Positions 46,645 to 52,861 of a DNA stretch of 64,000 nucleotides are shown in pieces. The notes below the pieces were generated by a model. The model worked only from the letters and a program-made list of their open reading frames with translations, did not search any database and was not told the DNA's origin. Within the stretch, counting starts at the first letter, position 1; every line of letters begins with the position of its first letter. Origin of the DNA: CAZJYI01 sp964550025 (GTDB taxonomy: Bacteria; Verrucomicrobiota; Kiritimatiellia; UBA8416; CAYOBW01); assembly GCA_964550025.1 (NCBI GenBank), contig CAZJYI010000037.1, positions 15,298 through 79,297 of the forward strand. Reading direction: 5' to 3'. The position numbers and the translations under genes were made by a program.

Positions 46645-47613
46645 TCACACGGCCTCGATGCAGCTTGGCGGCTTGGTCGTGATGTTGTAGGTGACGCTGA
46701 CAACGCCGGGCACCTCCACAACAAGCCGGTCCGCGATCGTGCGCAGCTTCGAAAACGGCAGTTCGGTCGGTGTGCCGGTTACGGCGTCGCTGCTCTCCCA
46801 GCAACGCACCTCGATCTGCTGGCCGAAGTCTCGTCCCCCGTCGCGCAGCCCCGTGACGAGATCCTCGTGGAGAATAGCCAGGTACTGGAACGCACCGCTG
46901 TCCACCAGCTCCTGCTCGACGATGGCGGTCGCCTTGCGCACCGTCGCGATGCGCTCGCGGGTCGCCTCGCCGATAACGCGCGCCGCCAGGGCCGGCCCCG
47001 GGAAGGGCGGACGCTCGCTGATCGACGCGGGAAGCCCCAGGGCGCGGGCCACGGCCCGCACGGCCGGCTTGCGGAGCTCGATGATGGGCTCGAGCACCTT
47101 GTAGCCGAATGCCTCCTCAGGGTCGATGCCGATCTGCTCGAAGACGTTGTGCTGCCGCTTGACGCCCGCCGCGGTCTCCTCGATATCCGTGTAGTTCGTG
47201 CCCTGCAAAAGCACGCGCGCGCCGCTCTCGCGTACCAGCTCCGCGAACACGTCCTTGTAGAAGACCTGGGTAATGCCCTGTTCCCGTTTCTCTTCCGGAT
47301 CGGTAATGCCCGCCAGTCCCGCGAAAAACTTGTCCTGCGCGTCGTGCAGGATGACCGGCACGTCCAGCGCCGCAAACCACTCCACGATTTGCTGTGGCTC
47401 CCCCTCGCGCATGATCCCGTTGTCGATGAAGTACGTCTTCAACCGGTCACCCAGCGCTCTGTGCGCCAGCATGGTGACGACCGCCGAATCGACGCCGCCC
47501 GAGAGCGCGTTGATGGCAATCTCATCCCCCACCGCGGCACGGATGGCTTCAACTTGCCTGTTGATGAAAGCTTCGGCGTCCAGATTCTCGAGGGTGATCT
47601 CTTCGATGGCCAT
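46645..47613 (-). CDS. guaA: GMP synthetase, PP-loop synthetase subunit without glutaminase domain
   Basis: The 322-aa protein covers only the ATP-pyrophosphatase and dimerisation domains of GMP synthase: PP-loop LSGGVDSAV (SGGVDS at 38-43), TYFIDNGIMREGE, LLQGTNYTDIEE, RPPFPGPALAARVIGE and the C-terminal TTKPPSCIEAV (usually TSKPPATIEWE). Bacterial GuaA normally carries an N-terminal class I glutaminase domain of about 200 residues. Here there is none, as in archaeal two-subunit enzymes. The protein aminates XMP to GMP using ammonia, either free or from a separate glutaminase subunit. It is the first gene of the set with DUF1846 and carB and is divergent from the LuxR-type regulator. Confidence 0.9.
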   Translation of the reverse strand: MAIEEITLENLDAEAFINRQVEAIRAAVGDEIAINALSGGVDSAVVTMLAHRALGDRLKTYFIDNGIMREGEPQQIVEWFAALDVPVILHDAQDKFFAGLAGITDPEEKREQGITQVFYKDVFAELVRESGARVLLQGTNYTDIEETAAGVKRQHNVFEQIGIDPEEAFGYKVLEPIIELRKPAVRAVARALGLPASISERPPFPGPALAARVIGEATRERIATVRKATAIVEQELVDSGAFQYLAILHEDLVTGLRDGGRDFGQQIEVRCWESSDAVTGTPTELPFSKLRTIADRLVVEVPGVVSVTYNITTKPPSCIEAV

Positions 47614-47652
47614 GGTTCCTCCTCCACTGCCTTGATACGCAATGCAAACGGC

Positions 47653-47680
47653 TTGACTTGCCGTACCGTACCGTTATACC
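47653..47680 (+). promoter_or_regulatory. Possible sigma-70-type promoter toward the LuxR-type regulator
   Basis: TTGACT (47653-47658) and TATACC (47675-47680) are separated by 16 bases, about 120 bp before the GTG start. The match is fair but unproven. Confidence 0.3.
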
Positions 47681-47760
47681 GTCCAGCGGTAAATACGCGC
47701 AAAATGCACCGATAGTGCCTATGTTCACTGGGCATTCTACGTGCTATGCATTACCCATTT

Positions 47761-47783
47761 ATTACCTATAGTATATAGGTAAT
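47761..47783. promoter_or_regulatory. Perfect palindromic operator candidate upstream of LuxR-type regulator
   Basis: ATTACCTATA-GTA-TATAGGTAAT is a perfect 10-bp dyad with a 3-base centre, ending 17 bases before the regulator's GTG start and about 150 bp upstream of the divergent GMP synthetase gene. A smaller dyad GCAC-CGATA-GTGC is at 47706-47718. The likely binding protein is the adjacent LuxR-type regulator. Confidence 0.55.
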
Positions 47784-47800
47784 CCGACCCGGAACGCAGA

Positions 47801-48748
47801 GTGACAGAAAATGCCGACAGCCGCGGGACCGGGGTCGACGCACCGCCGCCGACCGGCTTTGAATGGCGTCTGCCTCCCAGCGACGAGAGAGACCCCGCCA
47901 AGGTCGAGCACGCCCTGCGGGAGCGTATAAAGGAACTCAACTGCCTCTATGCCGTGGCACAGCTTGCGGAGCGATTCCCGACCTCTCTTGACAACCTGCT
48001 GCAGGGCGTCGTCAACGTACTCCCGCCTTCATGGCAGTACCCCGAGATCACGTGCGGCCGCATCACGTTCCGGGACAACAGCTTCCTGAGCCCGGCTTTC
48101 CGGGAAACGCGCTGGCGGCAGGAGGCGGACATCGCCGTGCAGGGCGAAGCTTGCGGCAAAGTGGAAGTCTTCTACCGCAAGCAGATGCCGGCGTCCTACG
48201 AGGGGCCCTTTCTGAGGGAAGAGCGCGCCCTGCTCGACGCCGTCGCCGAGCACGTTGGATCGATCGCCACGCGCATGGCCACCGAACAGGAGCTCAAGGA
48301 GACAAACCGTCAGCTTACAGTGGAGCGCCTGGCACTCCAGGAAGCCAACACGGCCCTACGGACCGTGCTCGGCCGTATCGAGGACGAAAAGCGCGAAATC
48401 CGGCGCGACATAGAAGCCAACGTCGAGAAGGTGATTCTCCCGGTCCTCAACGCGCTATCGCTGCGTGTCCCCGAACAGCAACGCTCCTATCTGGACTTCC
48501 TGCGCACCAACCTGCTCGACATGACCTCTCCGTTCGTCAACGAATTGTCGCGCAAGTACCGGTCGCTGACCCCAACGGAAATCCGCGTCTGCAAGATGAT
48601 CCGCGACGGTTTGCGCACAAAGGAGATCGCCCAGATCCGGGGAGTGTCCCCGGCAACCGTCAGCCGCCACCGCGAGCATATCCGCCGCAAGCTCGGCATC
48701 GCCAACCGTGCCGTCAACCTGACGACGCATCTGCAGGCGACAATGTAG
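47801..48748 (+). CDS. LuxR-type HTH regulator with GAF-like sensor and coiled coil
   Basis: The 315-aa protein has a GAF-like N-terminal domain (about 40-165, 'LNCLYAVAQLAERFPTSLDNLL...ALLDAVAEHVGSIATRMAT'), a coiled coil (about 165-215) and a C-terminal LuxR/GerE helix-turn-helix (SLTPTEIRVCKMIRDGLRTK...ATVSRHREHIRRKLGI). It is not a response regulator because no receiver domain is present. It starts at GTG 47801 with only GGAA upstream; no ATG gives a better start. It is divergent from the GMP synthetase-DUF1846-carB set, with a perfect palindrome between them, and convergent with glnK1. A role as a local regulator of this nitrogen locus is inference. Confidence 0.82.
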   Translation: MTENADSRGTGVDAPPPTGFEWRLPPSDERDPAKVEHALRERIKELNCLYAVAQLAERFPTSLDNLLQGVVNVLPPSWQYPEITCGRITFRDNSFLSPAFRETRWRQEADIAVQGEACGKVEVFYRKQMPASYEGPFLREERALLDAVAEHVGSIATRMATEQELKETNRQLTVERLALQEANTALRTVLGRIEDEKREIRRDIEANVEKVILPVLNALSLRVPEQQRSYLDFLRTNLLDMTSPFVNELSRKYRSLTPTEIRVCKMIRDGLRTKEIAQIRGVSPATVSRHREHIRRKLGIANRAVNLTTHLQATM

Positions 48749-48751
48749 GGA

Positions 48752-49093
48752 CTACCCGATCGCCAGTTTCCCCTTCTCCCCCGTGCGAATGCGGATGCAC
48801 TCCGGGAGGTCCAGGACGAAGATCTTCCCGTCGCCGATCTCCCCGGTCCTCGCGCCACGGGTAATGGCCTCGATCGTGGGTTCGACGAAGTCCTCGTTGA
48901 CGGCGATCTCGAGGCGCACCTTTTTCAGGAGGTTGACCTCGATCTCCACGCCGCGGTACGACTCGCTGTATCCCTTCTGCTGCCCGCAGCCCAATGCGTT
49001 GGTCACGGACAGCTTGAAGACGTGATTGTCGTACAGGGCGTGCTTCACGGCCGTGAGTCTCTCGGGCTTGATGTATGCGATGATGAGTTTCAT
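48752..49093 (-). CDS. glnK: P-II nitrogen regulatory protein (GlnK-like), copy 1
   Basis: The 113-aa protein has the full P-II fold: MKLIIAYIKPERL, the T-loop GCGQQKGYSESYRG, and the C-terminal GDGKIFVLDL...IRIRTGEKG that binds ATP/2-oxoglutarate. The uridylylation residue Tyr51 of proteobacterial P-II is Ile here (GVEIEV), although Tyr46 is kept. P-II proteins bind the cytoplasmic face of Amt and block ammonium uptake when nitrogen is plentiful. It follows amt by 215 bp of CAGATTT-type repeat, the usual amt-glnK order. GGAGG is five bases before the ATG. Confidence 0.95.
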   Translation of the reverse strand: MKLIIAYIKPERLTAVKHALYDNHVFKLSVTNALGCGQQKGYSESYRGVEIEVNLLKKVRLEIAVNEDFVEPTIEAITRGARTGEIGDGKIFVLDLPECIRIRTGEKGKLAIG

Positions 49094-49146
49094 TTTTCCT
49101 CCATGTTACGGCAGCTGACGGACCACGAAAGGTCTTGGGATGCCGC

Positions 49147-49215
49147 ATTCCGAATCTCAAATCTCAGATCTAGAATCTCAAATCTCACATCCCGCATCTC
49201 ACATTTCGCATTTCG
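49147..49215. repeat. AATCTCAAATCTCA repeat tract between amt and glnK1
   Basis: AATCTCA/CATCTCA/CATTTCGC near-tandem units are related to the tract at 10705-10865. It lies in the intercistronic space of the amt-glnK unit. Confidence 0.65.
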
Positions 49216-49308
49216 CATCCCGCAAGCCGTCCCCGCCCCCGCCCCATCCCGAGGGAGCACATTGAGGTAGAGTGGGATGGTGGCGGAAGCGAGTCCGGAC
49301 TTGCTATC

Positions 49309-50700
49309 CTATTGTGTTGAGAAGATCTGGAATCCCCCGTAGGCCTCCATGCCATGCTCGCCGATATCGAGACCGCGCAGCTCCTCCTGCTCGTCAACAC
49401 GGATCCCCATCGTGTGCTTGACGATGTAGAAGAACCCACCCGCGCACGCCAGGCTGAACACCCCCGTTGCCAGGACGCCGGTCAACTGGGCCAGGAACGA
49501 CAACTCGTACTCAAGCCCGCCCAGCCTGGCGTCGCCGAAAACCCCCACGGCGAGCGTTCCCCACACGCCGCACACGAGATGCACGGACAGGGCGCCCACG
49601 GGGTCGTCGATCTTCAGCCTGTCGAAACCAAGAACGGCAAAGACCACCAGGACACCCGACACGGCGCCGATGATGATGGCACCGGCGGGTGTGACAACGT
49701 CGGCGCCGGCCGTCACGCCAACCAAACCGGCCAGGGAACCGTTCAGGATCATGGAAAGGTCAGGCTTCTTCTGCAGCCCCCACGATGTCAACATGGCGCA
49801 CATTACGCCGGCCGCGGCCGCGAGGTTCGTCGTGACCAGCACCCGCGATGTCGCCGAGGGATCGGCGGACAGGACGGATCCACCGTTGAAACCGAACCAC
49901 CCGAGCCACAGGAGAAAGACACCGATCGTGGCCAACGGCATGCTGTGCCCCATGATGGGCACGGACTTGCCTCGAACGTACTTGCCGATGCGGGGACCGA
50001 GCATGAGGACACACACCAGCGCGCCCCACCCGCCAACGGAGTGCACAATGGTCGAGCCGGCAAAATCATGGAAGCCGCGCACGGCAAGCCACCCGCCGCC
50101 CCACTTCCACATTCCGACGATCGGGTAGCAGATCGCCACATACAGAAGGGAGAAAACCAGGAAGCCCCCGAGTTTCACGCGTTCGGCAACGGCTCCGGAA
50201 ATGATGGTCGCCGCTGTCGCCGCGAACATGCCCTGAAAGAGGAAGTCTGTCCAGTATGTGTAGCCGGCGTTGTAGGCCGACGTGACACCAGCCGCGTCCG
50301 TACCGATGCCGAAGCCGGCGAAACCGAACACCTTACCCGCAAAGGCCGCCCCGGGGTACATCAGGTTGAACCCGACGAGGGTGTACGTCAGCAGGCCGAT
50401 CGCTACGATGGAGACGTTCTTGAACAGGATGTTGACGGTGTTCTTGGCGCGCGTCAACCCGCTCTCCAGCGTGGCAAACCCCAGGTGCATGGCGAATACC
50501 AGGAACGTGCAGACCATCATCCACACGTTGTTGACCGTGAACATCTCCGGGCTGACCGACCCGGTCTCCGCGGTGGGTGCCGCCGCCCCGATGGATGCTG
50601 AGGCTGCCCCGGCCCCGCCTGCCTGGTCACCAACAACCACACTAGACAGGCAGCACGCCAAGGCAACCCCCAGCAAAATGACGAAAACACTACGCCTCAT
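49309..50700 (-). CDS. amt: Ammonium transporter
   Basis: The 463-aa protein has a cleavable signal sequence (about 1-24), 11 TM segments and Amt landmarks: FAMHLGFATLESGLTRAKNTV, FAGSTIVHSVGGWGALV (twin-His region), and SVHLVCGVWGTLAVGVFG with the second conserved His. The cytoplasmic tail ends DIGEHGMEAYGGFQIFSTQ, where DxGEHGMEAY is a family signature and the site P-II contacts. It imports ammonium. It has AGGAGG before the ATG and a sigma-54-like promoter 58 bases upstream. It forms a unit with glnK1 downstream, and its C-terminal tail is duplicated at 52299-52427. Confidence 0.97.
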   Translation of the reverse strand: MRRSVFVILLGVALACCLSSVVVGDQAGGAGAASASIGAAAPTAETGSVSPEMFTVNNVWMMVCTFLVFAMHLGFATLESGLTRAKNTVNILFKNVSIVAIGLLTYTLVGFNLMYPGAAFAGKVFGFAGFGIGTDAAGVTSAYNAGYTYWTDFLFQGMFAATAATIISGAVAERVKLGGFLVFSLLYVAICYPIVGMWKWGGGWLAVRGFHDFAGSTIVHSVGGWGALVCVLMLGPRIGKYVRGKSVPIMGHSMPLATIGVFLLWLGWFGFNGGSVLSADPSATSRVLVTTNLAAAAGVMCAMLTSWGLQKKPDLSMILNGSLAGLVGVTAGADVVTPAGAIIIGAVSGVLVVFAVLGFDRLKIDDPVGALSVHLVCGVWGTLAVGVFGDARLGGLEYELSFLAQLTGVLATGVFSLACAGGFFYIVKHTMGIRVDEQEELRGLDIGEHGMEAYGGFQIFSTQ

Positions 50701-50757
50701 CGCAATCCTCCTCTTGACTGATCTCTACAAAACCCGTGTTGTGATGCGCTGGGACAA

Positions 50758-50773
50758 TGCACGTGCTGTGCCA
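50758..50773 (-). promoter_or_regulatory. Sigma-54-type promoter candidate for amt
   Basis: On the minus strand it reads TGGCACAGCACGTGCA, preceded by T. The GG (-24) and GC (-12) are ten bases apart as required, and only the first base of the -12 TTGC differs. Predicted transcription starts about 47 bases before the amt ATG. Amt-glnK operons are classic sigma-54 targets. Confidence 0.55.
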
Positions 50774-50968
50774 ACACTGCCGAGGATGGCAGCGACAATC
50801 GTTGCAAGGCACTGACATCCAGACACTTACGGAACGCAAACAAAGACAACAATTACGTCCAGTCACCGCTGCGCACGACAATTATGTGTCCATTTATTCC
50901 TGGAGGTTCATTATTGTAATCACGAATTCCAGCGGGATATCGGAGCATACCCGCCAGCCCGAAGAGAA

Positions 50969-51003
50969 GAGAGGGCGGCCCGCCGTCGGCGAACCGCCCT
51001 CTC
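50969..51003 (-). terminator. Terminator hairpin after torF
   Basis: The perfect 10-bp stem GAGAGGGCGG / CCGCCCTCTC starts about 22 bases past the torF stop and is followed on the minus strand by TTCTCTTC. It separates the glnK2-torF unit from amt-glnK1. Confidence 0.65.
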
Positions 51004-51024
51004 GAACATCTCTATCGTCGCGGG

Positions 51025-51804
51025 TCAGAACGAAGCGCCGATCCCCACTGTGCCGACCACCTCGGCATCGTGTCCCAGCACCGCTTCCGTAGCTTCCGTT
51101 AGCGCCGTTGCCGCCGTTGCCGCCGCATAGTCCGGCAGGACGTCGTCGTCAATCTGCCCGACGTACATAACGCCCAGACTCAGCAGGCTCCACCCCACTT
51201 CAGCACCGACCGTGAAGTGCGAGAACCCGTCCTCCCCCTCATCCGGGGACAGGTACCCGACGGCTGCGCCGACCTCAAGCGACACATCCTCCGCCAACTC
51301 AGCTTCGTAGCCTACGCTGGCCTCGCCGTAGAAGCTCTGTTCGATGCCCCCGTCAAGGCCGTAGTTCAGCGACAGCCCCAACGCAACGACGTTCTCATAC
51401 CCGATCGACACGTTCGCTTCGCGATCGGCGGCGCCGCCTCCCGACGGGTAGGTGTACTCCGTGTACCCGACCGACAGGTCGATCACCTCCACCGGGATCG
51501 CGTAGGACGCGTACAGGTCGATCTCCGAGAACTGTCCGCTGTCAAGCGAATCATCATAGTCGTCGCCATCGAGGTTTCCCCACACGCCGATCGTGATCGG
51601 GAGCCCCGTCACCTCGAGTCCGGGCTGAACGACCAGACCGTCGTTGAAGGTCACGCCGCGGAAGATGTAGGAACTCGCCACGTCGAGCGAAAGGTCCACC
51701 CCTGCGCCCCCGCCCTCTTCCTCGGCGGCGACCCCGAATCCAGCCGTGGTCAGCAATGCCACGCCCGCCAGTCCCGCCATCATCAATCTTGTCATCCTGC
51801 TCAT
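51025..51804 (-). CDS. TorF-family putative outer-membrane porin
   Basis: The 259-aa protein has a signal peptide (RLMMAGLAGVALLTTAGFGVAA) and a beta-strand-rich mature part opening with VDLSLDVASSYIFRGVTFND, the TorF (Gcw_chp) signature, with a terminal aromatic residue (GIGASF) typical of outer-membrane barrels. Genes of this family often sit beside amt and glnK in proteobacteria and PVC members, which suggests a route for ammonium or small amines across the outer membrane (inference). The ATG at 51804 has AGGAG six bases upstream. It follows glnK2 by 68 bp and ends in its own terminator. Confidence 0.82.
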   Translation of the reverse strand: MSRMTRLMMAGLAGVALLTTAGFGVAAEEEGGGAGVDLSLDVASSYIFRGVTFNDGLVVQPGLEVTGLPITIGVWGNLDGDDYDDSLDSGQFSEIDLYASYAIPVEVIDLSVGYTEYTYPSGGGAADREANVSIGYENVVALGLSLNYGLDGGIEQSFYGEASVGYEAELAEDVSLEVGAAVGYLSPDEGEDGFSHFTVGAEVGWSLLSLGVMYVGQIDDDVLPDYAAATAATALTEATEAVLGHDAEVVGTVGIGASF

Positions 51805-51872
51805 CACCAACTCCTTGTTCTTCTTGCCTTCATCCGAATACCGCCGTCCTCCTCACCTGACCGTTGCGCGTC

Positions 51873-52214
51873 CTATCCGATGGCCTCTCCTCCCTTCTCG
51901 CCGGTCCTGATCCGAACGCACTCGGCCAGGTCCAAAATGAAGATCTTTCCGTCGCCGATGCTCGCGCTGCGCGCGCCCTCAATGATGGCCTCGACGGTCG
52001 GCTCGACGAAACTCTCGTTGACTGCGATTTCCATGCGCACCTTCTTCAGCAGATTCACTTCCATGTCTACCCCACGATACGATTCGTGGTATCCCTTCTG
52101 CTGCCCGCACCCAAGCGCGTTGGTGACGGAGAGCTTGTAGACCTCCCTGGCGTAGAGGGCTTTCTTCACGTCGTTTAGCCGTTCCGGCTTTATGTAAGCG
52201 ATAATCAGTTTCAT
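51873..52214 (-). CDS. glnK: P-II nitrogen regulatory protein (GlnK-like), copy 2
   Basis: The 113-aa protein is closely similar to copy 1 along its whole length (T-loop GCGQQKGYHESYRG, C-terminal ECVRIRTGEKGGEAIG). Position 51 is Met (GVDMEV), so this copy also lacks the uridylylation Tyr. GGAAGGA lies eight bases before the ATG. Upstream, where its amt partner should be, only an Amt-tail micro-ORF remains (52299-52427), and torF follows. The pair of P-II genes appears to derive from duplication of an amt-glnK cassette. Confidence 0.95.
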   Translation of the reverse strand: MKLIIAYIKPERLNDVKKALYAREVYKLSVTNALGCGQQKGYHESYRGVDMEVNLLKKVRMEIAVNESFVEPTVEAIIEGARSASIGDGKIFILDLAECVRIRTGEKGGEAIG

Positions 52215-52298
52215 TGGTCAATCCTTCCCTATCAACAGTTCCCGGGTTCGTCCCCCCGGCGGGGCACCCAGGAAGGGGCCCCGCCCCCAGAGCGCTTC

Positions 52299-52427
52299 CT
52301 ACTGCGTCGAGAAGATCTGGAACCCGCTGCAGGCCTCCATTCCGTGCTCACCGATATCCAGGCCACGGATCTCCTCTTCTTCCGACACGCGTAAACCAAC
52401 TGTCTTCTTGATGACGAAGAAAGGCAT
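52299..52427 (-). pseudogene. Amt cytoplasmic-tail micro-ORF (42 aa): remnant of a second amt gene
   Basis: The frame reads MPFFVIKKTVGLRVSEEEE, then IRGLDIGEHGMEACSGFQIF, then STQ and stop. It aligns almost residue for residue with the last 41 residues of the intact Amt ('FFYIVKHTMGIRVDEQEEL...'). Only the final half helix and cytoplasmic tail are present, and homology ends at the ATG with an in-frame stop 21 bases further upstream. Yet GGGAAGGGAG precedes the ATG by about eight bases, and a sigma-54-like promoter lies about 60 bases upstream in the same geometry as for the full amt. Either it is a deletion scar or a retained peptide that could bind P-II. Conservation of the reading frame favours recent loss or retained function. 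Confidence 0.7.
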
Positions 52428-52487
52428 GATCCACTCCCTTCCCTTGGGCTACCGCTCCCACCTCTTTCCATTCGTTACCGCCCGTTA

Positions 52488-52503
52488 CGCAGACGATGTG
52501 CCA
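52488..52503 (-). promoter_or_regulatory. Sigma-54-type promoter candidate for the Amt-tail/glnK2 unit
   Basis: The minus strand reads TGGCACATCGTCTGCG, preceded by T. The -24 TGGCAC is perfect, and GG-N10-GC spacing is kept; the -12 box is CTGC. Predicted transcription starts about 50 bases before the micro-ORF ATG, paralleling the amt promoter at 50758-50773. Confidence 0.45.
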
Positions 52504-52861
52504 ACCCGTTGATCGAACCCGGCACGGGCTTCATAAGAGTTTGACCATGAAGATATTACAGACCAAACCCTTGCCAAGCGAGCCATGGAGTGTTCGTCGC
52601 GACCGTGTACGGTTTTGTAGCTTTGCAGCGCATCTGTGCATTTTTGTAGCTAATCCTGCATGGCACTTCAATCCTGTGGTTTCGACGTCTCTGTCAGTCC
52701 TCTATTGGCCGGGGTTCGGCCCAAATGCGCCCAAACGCACTATGTTCTCGACAAGGGCATATGCGGCGGCTACACAGGGGACAGGCAGAGTTCAGAATGG
52801 GGAAGTACGGGTCCGTACATTCCCTGCACCATCAGTCAGTTCCAATGCGGGAGGCAGCCAA
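52504..52861. other. Leader region of the PurF-like gene
   Basis: The 358-bp region lies between the divergent glnK2 unit and the PurF-like gene. It is open in the PurF frame by chance but has no PurF similarity. TTTTGTAGCT occurs twice (52613-52622 and 52642-52651), and a GTACGGGTCCGTAC dyad lies near 52806-52819. These could be regulatory. No gene is called. Confidence 0.5.

Larger units (their letters stand above)
50701..51024. other. Intergenic region between torF and amt: promoter and terminator
   Basis: The 324-bp region holds the amt sigma-54-like promoter (50758-50773), an AT-richer middle (50840-50935) that could carry activator sites, and the torF terminator hairpin (50969-51003). 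No coding region is seen. Confidence 0.7.

Noticed and set aside
45358..47715. Plus-strand open frame of 785 codons opposite DUF1846 and GMP synthetase
   Set aside because: It lies entirely antisense to two genes with clear family motifs and has no recognisable domain.
52302..52427. Reading the Amt-like segment as the 3' end of a longer intact amt
   Set aside because: There is an in-frame stop 21 bases upstream of the ATG, and the upstream sequence has no Amt helices in any frame.
52496..52861. N-terminal extension of the PurF-like protein (open frame from 52496)
   Set aside because: The extension has no family similarity, includes the micro-ORF promoter region, and the internal ATG at 52862 has a good RBS and starts at the conserved domain boundary.
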